Shown here in pieces: positions 13,001-28,000 of a stretch of DNA of 64,000 bases. Each line of letters opens with the position of its first letter. The first letter of the stretch is position 1. The notes beneath the pieces were generated by a model. That model ran no database searches, was not told the origin of the DNA, and saw nothing but the letters and a program-made list of their open reading frames with translations. The position numbers and the translations under genes were made by a program. The stretch comes from Balanoglossus misakiensis (lineage: Eukaryota > Hemichordata). Location of the stretch: positions 5,828,001 to 5,892,000 of the forward strand of contig CM082590.2 of assembly GCA_040954595.2 (NCBI GenBank). Direction: 5' to 3'.

Positions 13001-16000
13001 ACGTTGTGGAGGTCAATGTCCCACAAGCTCAAAGCTTGTGGGGCGTAGCAACAGTAACCAAGGGGGGCGTGGCTTATGCCCGTAGAGTGGAACCATGAAT
13101 TGTTCTCGGCACTAGATGTATAATAATTAATCTTATACCACAAAAAAATTCATCTCTTGAAGAGCAATTACCACTACATAGTTCTTTGCATAAATAAGAG
13201 AGGCACCCCTACTGTCATTTGTATACACAGCAAATTCCTGCATGTTTACATAACTGGCTAACTATTAAAGAGACCAGCTGTTCTATTTGGTGTATGTACA
13301 GGACACCATTGGCAGCTTATGGGTCAGTCAGTGTTTGCCTGTTGATCTCTCTATGTGTGTGTAAGTCTGTCTGTATATGTACTCCGATGTAGACTTCTTC
13401 TGTGTCATCCCTAAATGGGACCACCGTGTCCTTGACGCGAATTTTTATAGAGTGACTGAAGCTCATTGTGATGAAATTCCTAGAGCTTCTTCAACAAGCA
13501 GTTGACTCACATTCCAAGTATCAGATTGGTGATGTCATTTTTATTCCAACTTTAAACGTCTTCATTCCAGGGGGGTTGGACAGCATTGTATGTAGCGTCC
13601 TGGGGAGGTAAATTGGATGCTATGAGAGAGTTGATTAGCCATGGTGCAGATGTCAATGCGAAGGCTGAGGTACGTGAACTGACTTGTTACTTCATGATGG
13701 ATAACATGGCTACATGCGTACTTACAACTTCATGACAACAGTAAAAACTTTTGATGATTATTTTATTGACAGTCAGAAGGAAATCATGAAACATTTATTT
13801 GTAGAGTCAAATTCTTTATCTTGCTGCTAGGAGTGTGTGAATATTCATTTCTTGTTGTTAACAAAAAATGAATATTAGATTGAGCAGTTGACACATTCCA
13901 AGTATCCGATTGGTGATGTCATTTTTATTCCAACTTTAAACGTCTTCATTCCAGAGGGGTTCCACAGCATTGCATTCAGCGTCCGAGGCAGGTCAATTGG
14001 ATGCTATGAGAGAGTTGATTAGCCATGGTGCAGATGTCAATGCGAAGGATGAGGTACGTGAACTGACTTATTACTTCATGATGGATAACATGGCTACACG
14101 TGTACTTACAACTTCATGGCCACAGTGGAAACTATGGATGATTATTTTATTGACAGTCAGATGGAAATCATGAAACATTTATTTGTAGAGTCAAATTCTT
14201 TATCTTGCTGCTAGGAGTGTGTGAATATTCATTTCTTGTTGTTAACAAGAAATGAATATTAGATTGAGCGGTTGACACATTTCAAGTATCAGATTGGTGA
14301 TGTCATTTTTATTCCAACTTTAAACATCTTCATTCCAGAGGGGTTCCACAGCATTGCAATTTGCAGCGTCCAGGGGAGGTCAATTGGATGCTGTCAGGGT
14401 GTTGATTAGCCATGGTGCAGATGTCAATGCGCAGGATAAGGTACGTGAACTGACTTATTAATTCACAGGGGTTTCACTTAAATATGAAGTAGAGGGCCAT
14501 AGTTGCAAAGTAGGGGGCCAATTATGCTGGGGCCGGGGACATGTTGACCTTTGACCCCCCCCCCCCCCCCCCAATTCATTCTACACACAAACACATACAC
14601 ACAAACTCATTTGAGTGTTTCAACCTTTTATTACAGCTCTAGTTATGTATCATGTTACAATACAGTCTTCAATCAAATTCAAAATCACTATCTGGGTCTG
14701 AGTCCTCTGATAACCCTAAAGCACTTGACACTTCTGTAACTTCATGTTGTATGGAAACACTTTCCTCCTCAGTCTTAACCTCAATATCAACCTGCACTGA
14801 AGCATCAGCATAAATGGCCCCATCTGGAGCCCCATCAGAGTCACTGTCTACACATGATGATGGTACATGCACCTGTACTTTTGTGCGGTATCTTCTACTT
14901 TTGGCTTGTTCCCACTGTTCTACAGCTGGAGATATTATCTGTTCTGCCTCAGCACTGGCAACTGGGGGACATGCATTATAGATTCTAACATTTCACTTGA
15001 CAGTCTACTTCTCAATCTAGTTTTGACATTCTTCAAAGTGCTTGCACCCCTTTCAGGCCAAGCATTACTCACAGGAACACAGAGTGCAGCTTCAGCTATT
15101 TTAGTTATCTCTGGGAAAAATGGGGTTAAGCTGTCACATCTCACTAACTCAGTCAAGAGCCACTGAGTTGGTGTAACAGTGCCTTTACATTCCTCAACAT
15201 CAGTAGGCATATTTGCCTTCATGTAATCTACATAGTAGTATTTAAGTTGTGTAAACTCATTCACTAATTTCTTTTACAGCAACTTCCTCATTTTGGTAAA
15301 AGTGATCAGCAAGTACTTTGATATGTGCTTCCCCATATGAACTAAAAGTTGCATTTTCTTTACTTGGCATACCCAATGGGTCAAAGACAGACAGTGCAGT
15401 GAGCACTGGAGATGACTCAGCAAACCTACTATCTATATTCTCTATGAGAGCACCAATGTACTTTCTCATCAGACTTTCAAGATCAAGCTTGCCACTGCCC
15501 TGGAAACATAGCTCAGAAGATATATTTGTGAATGAGTCAATATCAGACACAAACTTATTTATTGGCACATTATCACTGAGAATATGTTTCAGTTTATCTT
15601 TAGTTGCTGAAACCATGCTTGCAATGAGGGAGAAGTTAACTTGATCTCTTTGAAACACAAGAGACAGCTCTGACAAAATGGACAATACAGACTGCAATAT
15701 ATACAATGTGCCAACAAATTTAACCGACTTTATTTTCTTTAGCAGGCCACATGCAAGTGCATCATCTTCAAAGTCATTCAGAGTAAGGAGCAATGCCTCC
15801 AAATCCCTCAGAGTTGCCTCTACAGCTAGATTGAAACTCAATCACCTGGTGTTGCAAGCTTTTTTAAGTCTGTGCATGACAATTTTCTGACTCTTGTCAG
15901 AGGTTAACTTTATTTTTGCAAGCTTTTCTTGCATTTTCAGATATGCTGCTAACCTCTTTGGGGAATTTTCAAAGAACTGCCAAAACTGCCGAATTATTGT

Positions 16001-19000
16001 GGACACATCCTTCACATACTTTATGTTTGTATTACTGTCAGTACAAGCCAATGCCAACCTGTGGCAAACACAATGCACACTAATGATCAAATTATTGTCA
16101 GACTTCAATTTGCTTGCAACACCACTTCTACTGGCAACCATGACAGCAGCCCCATCTGTTGACAACCCCTTACAGCTTTTCACTGACAGATCATTAGATT
16201 CTATTTCTTTTTTCAGCAAGGAATTTATATTCATTATGGATAACGTGGCTACATGCGTACTTACAACTTCATGACCACAGTGGAAACTTTTGATGATTAT
16301 TTTATTGACAGTCAGATGGAAATCATGAAACATTTATTTGTAGAGTCAAATTCTTTCTCTTGCTGCTAGGAGTGTGTGAATATTCATTTCTTGTTGTTAA
16401 CAAGAAATGAATATTAGATTGAGCAGTTGACACATTCCAAGTATCCGATTTGTGATGTCATTTTTATTCCAACTTTAAACGTCTTCATTCCAGGGGGGTT
16501 GGACAGCATTGTATGTAGCGTCCTTTGCAGGTAAATTGGATGCTATGAGAGAGTTGATTAGCCATGGTGCAGATGTCAATGCGAAGGATGAGGTACGTGA
16601 ACTGACTTATTACTTCATTATGGATAACATGGCTACACGTGTACTTACAACTTCATGACCACAGTGGAAACTATAATGGATGATTCTTTTATTGACAGTC
16701 AGATGGAAATCATGAAACATTTATTTGTACCTGTAGTTAAATTCTTTCTCTTGCTACTAGGAGTGTGTGAATATTCATTTCTGGTTGTTAACAAGAAATG
16801 AATATTAGATTGAGCAGTTGACACATTCCAAGTATCCGATTGGTGATGTCATTTTTATTCCAACTTTAAATGTCTTCATTCCAGAGGGGTTCCACAGCAT
16901 TGCATTCAGCGTCCGAGGCAGGTCAATTGGATGCTATGAGAGAGTTGATTAGCCATGGTGCAGATGTCAATGCGAAGGATGTGGTACGTGAACTGACTTA
17001 TTACTTCATTATGGATAACATGGCTACACGTGTACTTACAACTTCATGACCACAGTGGAAACTATAATGGATGATTCTTTTATTGACAGTCAGATGGAAA
17101 TCATGAAACATTTATTTGTACCTGTAGTTAAATTCTTTCTCTTGCTACTAGGAGTGTGTGAATATTCATTTCTGGTTGTTAACAAGAAATGAATATTAGA
17201 TTGAGCAGTTGACACATTCCAAGTATCCGATTGGTGATGTCATTTTTATTCCAACTTTAAATGTCTTCATTCCAGATGGGTTCCACAGCATTGCATTCAG
17301 CGTCCGAGGCAGGTCAATTGGATGCTATGAGAGAGTTGATTAGCCATGGTGCAGATGTCAATGCGAAGGATGAGGTACATGAACTGACTTATTACTTCAT
17401 TATGGATAACATGGCTACATAAATGAATAATTTAAAAAAATGCCTTTTAAAAAGACCTAATTACAACACTATCTTATTTTCATCCAAAATTACTTTGCAT
17501 GATCCAAATTCAATGGGAAGAAACAAGCTAACCCCTGAACAAGAAGAGGAAAAATCCAAAAATTATTACCCGTACTGATTTAGTTTTACTGACCATGATA
17601 GCCTTGGGATCCAGCCATAGGAAGGACAGTAGGACACATTGTACTCTAAATTTAACTCTCTTTACAATTTGGCCAAAGAAGTTGACACAGTTTGTGCCCG
17701 AATGAATAAATATGTTCCAGAAATTAAATTTGTATGGATTTTTTTTGCATTTTGTGTTTTCAAGCCATCTCTGAAATTTTGCTGGCAATCTTTTTTTTTA
17801 ATCTTCCAGATCCCTCCCACCCCGAATATCAAATGGTCCACCCCTAACTAAGCTATGGAGACTAAAACATCCAATGTCAAAAACTATATCACCGATCAAA
17901 GTGTTTTCCTCACTGTTAGAATCAATTGAGATTCTTCACTGTCATACTTGAATCTGTATTCACTTTAACAGTCGGCAATTTTCATTTTGTTTGTGGAAGA
18001 ACTGTGGATTATCCTTTCTAATCAGTCAGTATGCCATTCTTGGTTGTTTTTGCAATATGGCTGATACTTTTGATAGTTTTATTTATTTATATGTTGGTTT
18101 ATATATTGTTTTTTTTTTTTTTTTTTTTTTAACTTTTTTATTGGGATCAAACAACGGTGAACAAATACATTAAACACAAAAAATTACACATTTCCAATTC
18201 CAAATATATGGTCAAGCAGTTACATAAGGTATTAGGGGTGACCATTTACCAATGTGTGCAGCAATTTTGGCATTAGCTCTCGCAATTTTTTCTTCACTTT
18301 TATATACATTTTTAAGCTGCATAATAAAGCTTGTGATGTCTAAAGACATGTTGTCTAGTTTACATCTATAAATATACATGCGCACTTGCAAAGCTATGAA
18401 ATTAACAACAATTTTCTCTTTAGGATCGCCAAAAATCATACATAGTTTCGAAGGTGGACAATTAAGTTTAAGTGGTCCCCCAAAAATAAAAAGTAAATTT
18501 CTCCAGAGGTCGGTGGTGCACTTACATGAGTAAAACAAATGTTCAAGAGACTCTATTTCAGTATTACACAAAGTACAATATGGAGATGGAAACTTCTGTG
18601 GATTAAACTTATTCAACTGTTTGTTTGTATAAAGAATGTTGTGGAGTAACTTAAAATGGAATACTCTGGACTTACTATCAATAGCTAATTTATATATAAG
18701 CTCGTACATTTGTTTCCACTTTAAATCAAACATATTTGTGGCTTTTTCTAAAGTTGCTTGACTTTTCGGTACATCAACAATTAAATCGATAATGTTTTTC
18801 TTCAGACATTTTTTTGTCAATGACTCCAAAATAAGAGTGTTGTTTATATTGTTTGTTTGTTTACACTTCACATTACATTTTTATATTTATTTGTTTGTTT
18901 TAAGAAACCTCTCATTACATTTCAAATTTTATGACATTGTTCTCATGCTCCTCCTTCATTACTTACAGAGAGGAGACACCCTTTTGCACTCTGCAGCAGG

Positions 19001-22000
19001 GTCTGACAATGAAGGCTGTGTCAGATTGTCATTGGAACACAAAGATGATGTGACCATACAAAACAAGGTAAATACCAACCTGGCTTCTGCAGGTTCATTC
19101 TATTAGTATAGAAACATTTGTTTGTTTGTTTTTTGTTTGTTTGTTTGTTTGTTTGTTTGTTTGTTTAGGAAACCTAACAGTATGTTTCAAATGTCATGAC
19201 ATTGTTCTCATTCTCCTCCTTCATTACTTACAGGATGGAAACACCCCTTTGCATCATGCAGCAGGGTCTCACAATGAAGGCGGTCTCAGATTGTTATTGG
19301 AACACAAAGCTGATGTGACCATTCAAAACAAGGTAAATACCAACCTGGCTTCTGCAGGTTAATTCTATTAGTTTAGAAAGATTGGTTTGTTTGTTTGTTT
19401 GTTTGTTTGTTTCTTTATTTATTTGTTTAGGAAACCTCACTTAACATTTCAAATTTTATGACATTGTTCTCATGCTCCTCCTCCATGACATACAGAAATA
19501 CTCACCAGAACGGTGTTGGCAAGAAATTACTCACAAGGAAACTGCTTCATAATAATGGATGACCACAGACAAGTTCTGTACCTCTGATAATGATACCAGT
19601 AACTTAGGTGCTCTATGCGAGTCAAAACACAGTATTTCACTCAAACAAACACTTTCTGAACATTAATGGTCATCAAAGTCATCTCTACTCTTTTGTCTAA
19701 ATAAAGATTTCCCATCCATGTAAATTTTCTGGTCTTATGCAGATCTTTACAAATTGATCCAAATCAGTTTTTCCCTCAAAACTGTCAAGATGAATAAAGG
19801 CACAATCTACTACCCATATTTTCTTTAAATTGTTCATCGTTATGAGGAAATTTATCTGTTGTCTGAAATTCAACATTCTGACATGATGGACGAAATACAC
19901 ACAATGCATTCATTGAATTCAACTCTATCATTTAAAGCTACTTTGACGTGGAGACATCCAACTCAAAAAATGATATAAGCATCCTAAGTACTGTTGAAAA
20001 AACTGGAGGTTAATTATCAATTCAGCGTTAATGTTGGTTGTATGTTTGGTTGCGCTGTTTATGCAGAACTTTTCTTGTTGTACCTCTTACATGATGTTGT
20101 CTGTTTTTGTTTCTTGGATAGGATGGCAACACAGCACTCCACATGGCAGCAATGGGCGAAGACTCTTTGAGGGATTATGGAAAAGTTGTGAAACTATTGT
20201 TGCAATATGGAGCTGATATTGACTGCAAAAACAAGGTACAATCTTCCACTTTTATATTTTATTCCATGACACTCTAGACCTACACCATGTGTTCTGATCA
20301 ACTCCTATTTTCTCAAGTAGTTAATCTTCATAATCTTTAAATTTTTAAATGGACAATTTTATCAAAGTCTTGAAAATGCCTGAACACTATTTTAACCAAG
20401 CACTCTTAAAACAGTATGAGTTTGCACAATGGTCTTCTTTCCAATTGCAGTTTTTGTGGTAAATTTTGTTGAGGATACAATGTATCTATTTGTCATTGTC
20501 CTTTGAATCAAAACTACTCCCTCTATAGGGTCAGGTGTTGTACAGGCAGGTGTTGACTCATGACGGTCGATGCCAATCCTATCTTTGAGACTTTCTATCT
20601 CCACTTTCAGTGATGTGGAGAGTATCAGATAGGGTGATTGTCTGTCGGCCTCCAGCATCTGCCAACTCCTGTCTGTCACCTAGTACAATTGATCATAAGG
20701 AGGTGCCATATAATTTGTCATTGTCCTTTGAATCAAAACTACTCCCTCTATCGGGTCAGGTGTTGTACAGGCAGGTGTTGAATCATGACGGTCGATGCCA
20801 ATCCTATCTTTGAGACTTTCTATCTCCAATTTCAGTGATGTGGAGATTATCAGATAGGGTGATTGTCTGTCGGCCTCCAGCATCTGCCAACTCCTGTCTG
20901 TCACCTAATACAATTGATCATAAGGAGGTGCCATATAATTTGTCATTGTCCTTTGAATCATGACGGTCGATGCCAATCCTATCTTTGAGACTTTCTATCT
21001 CCACTTTCAGTGATGTGGAGAGTATCAGATAGGGCGATTGTCTGTCAGCCTCCAGCATCTGCCAACTCCTGTCTGTCACCTAATACAATTGATCATAAGG
21101 AGGTGCCATATAATTTGTCATTGCCCATTGAATCAAAACTACTCCCTCTATAGGGTCAGGTGTTGTACAGGCAGGTGTTGAATCATGACGGTCGATGCCA
21201 ATCCTATCTTTGAGACTTTCTATCTCCGCTTTCAGTGATGTGGAGAGTATCAGATAGGGCGATTGTCTGTCGGCCTCCAGCATCTGCCAACTCCTGTCTG
21301 TCACCTAATACAATTGATCATAAGGAGGTGCAATATAATTTGTCATTGTCCTTTGAATCAAAACTACTCCCTCTATCGGGTCAGGTGTTGTACAGGCAGG
21401 TGTTGACTCATGACGGTCAATGCCAATCCTATCTTTGAGACTTTCTATCTCCGCTTTCAGTGATGTGGAGAGTATCAGATAGGGTGATTGTCTGTCGGCC
21501 TCCAGCATCTGCCAACTCCTGTCTGTCACCTAATACAATTGATCATAAGGAGGTGCCATATAATTTGTCATTGTCCTTTGAATCAAAACTACTCCCTCTA
21601 TCGGGTCAGGTGTTGTACAGGCAGGTGTTGACTCATGACGGTCGATGCCAATCCTATCTTTGAGACTTTCTATCTCCACTTTCAGTGATGTGGAGATTAT
21701 CAGATAGGGCGATTGTCTGTCGGCCTCCAGCATCTGCCAACTCCTGTCTGTCACCTAATACAATTGATCATAAGGAGGTGCCATATAATTTGTCTTTGTC
21801 CTTTGAATCAAAACTACTCCCTCTATAGGGTCAGGTGTTGTACAGGCAGGTGTTGACTCATGACGGTCGATGCCAATCCTATCTTTGAGACTTTCTATCT
21901 CCACTTTCAGTGATGTGGAGATTATCAGATAGGGCAATTGTCTGTCGGCCTCCAGCATCTGCCAACTCCTGTCTGTCACCTAATACAATTGATCATAAGG

Positions 22001-25000
22001 AGGTGCCATATAATTTGTCATTGTCCTTTGAATCAAAACTACTCCCTCTATAGGGTCAGGTGTTGTACAGACAGGTGTTGACTCATGACGGTCGATGCCA
22101 ATCCTATCTTTGAGACTTTCTATCTCCACTTTCAGTGATGTGGAGAGTATCAGATAGGGCAATTGTCTGTCAGCCTCCAGCATCTGCCAACTCCTGTCTG
22201 TCACCTAATACAATTGATCATAAGGAGGTGCCATATAATTTGTCTTTGTCCTTTGAATCAAAACTACTCCGTCTATAGGGTCAGGTGTTGTACAGGCAGG
22301 TGTTGACTCATGACGGTCGATGCCAATCCTATCTTTGAGACTTTCTATCTCTGCTTTCAGTGATGTGGAGATTATCAGATAGGGCGATTGTCTGTCGGCC
22401 TCCAGCATCTGCCAACTCCTGTCTGTCACTTAATACAATTGATCATAAGGAGGTGCCATATAATTTGTCATTGTCCTTTGAATCAAAACTACTCCCTCTA
22501 TAGGGTCAGGTGTTGTACAGGCAGGTGTTGACTCATGACAGTCGATGCCAATCCTATCTTTGAGACTTTCTATCTCCGCTTTCAGTGATGTGGAGATTAT
22601 CAGATAGGGCGATTGTCTGTCGGCCTCCAGCATCTGCCAACTCCTGTCTGTCACCTAATACAATTGATCATAAGGAGGTGCCATATAATTTGTCATTGTC
22701 CTTTGAATCAAAACTACTCCGTCTATAGGGTCAGGTGTTGTACAGGCAGGTGTTGAATCATGACGGTCGATGCCAATCCTATCTTTAAGACTTTCTATCT
22801 CCAATTTCAGTGATGTGGAGATTATCAGATAGGGTGATTGTCTGTCGGCCTCCAGCATCTGCCAACTCCTGTCTGTCACCTAATACAATTGATCATAAGG
22901 AGGTGCCATATAATTTGTCATTGTCCTTTGAATCATGACGGTCGATGCCAATCCTATCTTTGAGACTTTCTATCTCCACTTTCAGTGATGTGGAGAGTAT
23001 CAGATAGGGCGATTGTCTGTCAGTCTCCAGCATCTGCCAACTCCTGTCTGTCACCTAATACAATTGATCATAAGGAGGTGCCATATAATTTGTCATTGTC
23101 CTTTGAATCAAAACTACTCCCTCTATAGGGTCAGGTGTTGTACAGGCAGGTGTTGAATCATGACGGTCGATGCCAATCCTATCTTTGAGACTTTCTATCT
23201 CCGCTTTCAGTGATGTGGAGAGTATCAGATAGGGCGATTGTCTGTCGGCCTCCAGCATCTGCCAACTCCTGTCTGTCACCTAATACAATTGATCATAAGG
23301 AGGTGCAATATAATTTGTCATTGTCCTTTGAATCAAAACTACTCCCTCTATCGGGTCAGGTGTTGTACAGGCAGGTGTTGACTCATGACGGTCAATGCCA
23401 ATCCTATCTTTGAGACTTTCTATCTCCGCTTTCAGTGATGTGGAGATTATCAGATAGGGTGATTGTCTGTCGGCCTCCAGCATCTGCCAACTCCTGTCTG
23501 TCACCTAATACAATTGATCATAAGGAGGTGCAATATAATTTGTCATTGTCCTTTGAATCAAAACTACTCCCTCTATAGGGTCAGGTGTTGTACAGACAGG
23601 TGTTGACTCATGACGGTCGATGCCAATCCTATCTTTGAGACTTTCTATCTCCACTTTCAGTGATGTGGAGAGTATCAGATAGGACAATTGTCTGTCAGCC
23701 TCCAGCATCTGCCAACTCCTGTCTGTCACCTAATACAATTGATCATAAGGAGGTGCCATATAATTTGTCTTTGTCCTTTGAATCAAAACTACTCCGTCTA
23801 TAGGGTCAGGTGTTGTACAGGCAGGTGTTGACTCATGACGGTCGATGCCAATCCTATCTTTGAGACTTTCTATCTCCGCTTTCAGTGATGTGGAGATTAT
23901 CAGATAGGGCGATTGTCTGTCGGCCTCCAGCATCTGCCAACTCCTGTCTGTCACCTAATACAATTGATCATAAGGAGGTGCCATATAATTTGTCTTTGTC
24001 CTTTGAATCAAAACTACTCCGTCTATAGGGTCAGGTGTTGTACAGGCAGGTGTTGACTCATGACGGTCAATGCCAATCCTATCTTTGAGACTTTCTATCT
24101 CCGCTTTCAGTGATGTGGAGATTATCAGATAGGGCGATTGTCTGTCGGCCTCCAGCATCTGCCAACTCCTGTCTGTCACCTAATACAATTGATCATAAGG
24201 AGGTGCCATATAATTTGTCATTGTCCTTTGAATCAAAACTACTCCCTCTATAGGGTCAGGTGTTGTACAGGCAGGTGTTGACTCATGACGGTCGATGCCA
24301 ATCCTATCTTTGAGACTTTCTATCTCCACTTTCAGTGATGTGGAGAGTATCAGATAGGGCGATTGTCTGTCGGCCTCCAGCATCTGCCAACTCCTGTCTG
24401 TCACCTAATACAATTGATCATAAGGAGGTGCCATATAATTTGTCATTGTCCTTTGAATCAAAACTACTCCCTCTATAGGGTCAGGTGTTGTACAGGCAGG
24501 TGTTGACTCATGACGGTCGATGCCAATCCTATCTTTGAGACTTTCTATCTCCACTTTCAGTGATGTGGAGAGTATCAGATAGGGCGATTGTCTGTCGGCC
24601 TCCAGCATCTGCCAACTCCTGTCTGTCACCTAATACAATTGATCATAAGGAGGTGCCATATAATTTGTCTTTGTCCTTTGAATCAAAACTACTCCGTCTA
24701 TAGGGTCAGGTGTTGTACAGGCAGGTGTTGACTCATGACGGTCAATGCCAATCCTATCTTTGAGACTTTCTATCTCCGCTTTCAGTGATGTGGAGATTAT
24801 CAGATAGGGCGATTGTCTGTCGGCCTCCAGCATCTGCCAACTCCTGTCTGTCACCTAATACAATTGATCATAAGGAGGTGCCATATAATTTGTCATTGTC
24901 CTTTGAATCAAAACTACTCCCTCTATAGGGTCAGGTGTTGTACAGGCAGGTGTTGACTCATGACGGTCGATGCCAATCCTATCTTTGAGACTTTCTATCT

Positions 25001-28000
25001 CCACTTTCAGTGATGTGGAGAGTATCAGATAGGGCGATTGTCTGTCGGCCTCCAGCATCTGCCAACTCCTGTCTGTCACCTAATACAATTGATCATAAGG
25101 AGGTGCCATATAATTTGTCATTGTCCTTTGAATCAAAACTACTCCCTCTATCGGGTCAGGTGTTGTACAGGCAGGTGTTGACTGATGACGGTCGATGCCA
25201 ATCCTATCTTTGAGACTTTCTATCTCCACTTTCAGTGATGTGGAGAGTATCAGATAGGGCGATTGTCTGTCGGCCTCCAGCATCTGCCAACTCCTGTCTG
25301 TCATCTAATACAATTGATCATAAGGAGGTGCCATATAATTTGTCATTGTCCTTTGAATCAAAACTACTCCCTCTATCGGGTCAGGTGTTGTACAGGCAGG
25401 TGTTGACTCATGACGGTCGATGCCAATCCTATCTTTGAGACTTTCTATCTCCGCTTTCAGTGATGTGGAGATTATCAGATAGGGTGATTGTCTGTCGGCC
25501 TCTAGCATCTGCCAACTCCTGTCTGTCATCTAATACAATTGATCATAAGGAGGTGCCATATAATTTGTCATTGTCCTTTGAATCAAAACTACTCCCTCTA
25601 TAGGGTCAGGTGTTGTACAGGCAGGTGTTGACTCATGACGGTCGATGCCAATCCTATCTTTGAGACTTTCTATCTCCACTTTCAGTGATGTGGAGCGTAT
25701 CAGATAGGGCGATTGTCTGTCGGCCTCCAGCATCTGCCAACTCCTGTCTGTCACCTAATACAATTGATCATAAGGAGGTGCCATATAATTTGTCTTTGTC
25801 CTTTGAATCAAAACTACTCCGTCTATAGGGTCAGGTGTTGTACAGGCAGGTGTTGACTCATGACGGTCAATGCCAATCCTATCTTTGAGACTTTCTATCT
25901 CCGCTTTCAGTGATGTGGAGATTATCAGATAGGGCGATTGTCTGTCGGCCTCCAGCATCTGCCAACTCCTGTCTGTCACCTAATACAATTGATCATAAGG
26001 AGGTGCCATATAATTTGTCATTGTCCTTTGAATCAAAACTACTCCCTCTATAGGGTCAGGTGTTGTACAGGCAGGTGTTGACTCATGACGGTCGATGCCA
26101 ATCCTATCTTTGAGACTTTCTATCTCCACTTTCAGTGATGTGGAGAGTATCAGATAGGGCGATTGTCTGTCGGCCTCCAGCATCTGCCAACTCCTGTCTG
26201 TCACCTAATACAATTGATCATAAGGAGGTGCCATATAATTTGTCATTGTCCTTTGAATCAAAACTACTCCCTCTATAGGGTCAGGTGTTGTACAGGCAGG
26301 TGTTGACTCATGACGGTCGATGCCAATCCTATCTTTGAGACTTTCTATCTCCACTTTCAGTGATGTGGAGAGTATCAGATAGGGCGATTGTCTGTCGGCC
26401 TCCAGCATCTGCCAACTCCTGTCTGTCACCTAATACAATTGATCATAAGGAGGTGCCATATAATTTGTCTTTGTCCTTTGAATCAAAACTACTCCGTCTA
26501 TAGGGTCAGGTGTTGTACAGGCAGGTGTTGACTCATGACGGTCAATGCCAATCCTATCTTTGAGACTTTCTATCTCCGCTTTCAGTGATGTGGAGATTAT
26601 CAGATAGGGCGATTGTCTGTCGGCCTCCAGCATCTGCCAACTCCTGTCTGTCACCTAATACAATTGATCATAAGGAGGTGCCATATAATTTGTCATTGTC
26701 CTTTGAATCAAAACTACTCCCTCTATAGGGTCAGGTGTTGTACAGGCAGGTGTTGACTCATGACGGTCGATGCCAATCCTATCTTTGAGACTTTCTATCT
26801 CCACTTTCAGTGATGTGGAGAGTATCAGATAGGGCAATTGTCTGTCGGCCTCCAGCATCTGCCAACTCCTGTCTGTCACCTAATACAATTGATCATAAGG
26901 AGGTGCCATATAATTTGTCATTGTCCTTTGAATCAAAACTACTCCCTCTATCGGGTCAGGTGTTGTACAGGCAGGTGTTGACTGATGACGGTCGATGCCA
27001 ATCCTATCTTTGAGACTTTCTATCTCCACTTTCAGTGATGTGGAGAGTATCAGATAGGGCGATTGTCTGTCGGCCTCCAGCATCTGCCAACTCCTGTCTG
27101 TCACCTAATACAATTGATCATAAGGAGGTGCCATATAATTTGTCATTGTCCTTTGAATCAAAACTACTCCCTCTATCGGGTCAGGTGTTGTACAGGCAGG
27201 TGTTGACTGATGACGGTCGATGCCAATCCTATCTTTGAGACTTTCTATCTCCACTTTCAGTGATGTGGAGAGTATCAGATAGGGCGATTGTCTGTCGGCC
27301 TCCAGCATCTGCCAACTCCTGTCTGTCATCTAATACAATTGATCATAAGGAGGTGCCATATAATTTGTCATTGTCCTTTGAATCAAAACTACTCCCTCTA
27401 TCGGGTCAGGTGTTGTACAGGCAGGTGTTGACTCATGACGGTCGATGCCAATCCTATCTTTGAGACTTTCTATCTCCGCTTTCAGTGATGTGGAGATTAT
27501 CAGATAGGGTGATTGTCTGTCGGCCTCTAGCATCTGCCAACTCCTGTCTGTCATCTAATACAATTGATCATAAGGAGGTGCCATATAATTTGTCATTGTC
27601 CTTTGAATCAAAACTACTCCCTCTATAGGGTCAGGTGTTGTACAGGCAGGTGTTGACTCATGACGGTCGATGCCAATCCTATCTTTGAGACTTTCTATCT
27701 CCACTTTCAGTGATGTGGAGCGTATCAGATAGGGCGATTGTCTGTCGGCCTCCAGCATCTGCCAACTCCTGTCTGTCATCTAATACATGTACAATTGATC
27801 ATAAGGAGGTGCCATATAATTTCTCATTGTCCTTTGAATCAAAACTACTCCCTCTATCGGGTCAGGTGTTGTACAGGCAGGTGTTGAATCATGACAGTCG
27901 ATGCCAATCCTATCTTTGAGACTTTCTATCTCCGCTTTCAGTGATGTGGAGATTATCAGATAGGGCGATTGTCTGTCGGCCTCCAGCATCTGCCAACACC

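Larger units (their letters stand above)
7291..13128. mobile_element. Degraded ISL2EU-type DNA transposon
   Basis: Two diagnostic genes lie on opposite strands: a four-exon THAP-HTH-DDE transposase (plus) and a four-exon SWIM-zinc-finger/YqaJ exonuclease (minus). That pair is characteristic of the ISL2EU (IS4EU) superfamily of animals. A candidate inverted repeat, ATTATTATACATCT, occurs at 7292-7305, with its complement at 13114-13127. The boundaries are taken from that and are tentative. Both genes are disabled (one frameshift, one stop). The element sits in Roco intron 2, so it does not alter the host protein. Confidence 0.75.
13520..17400 (+). repeat. Tandem exon+intron duplications, 384-391 bp unit
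   Basis: Six ankyrin exons start at 13571, 13955, 14339, 16494, 16885 and 17276. Spacing is 384, 384, (2155), 391 and 391. The introns between them are nearly identical, for example the conserved acctga-like start gtacgtgaactgacttatta and the end cttcattccag. The 2155 spacing equals one unit plus an inserted hAT fragment of about 1771 bp. Confidence 0.9.
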
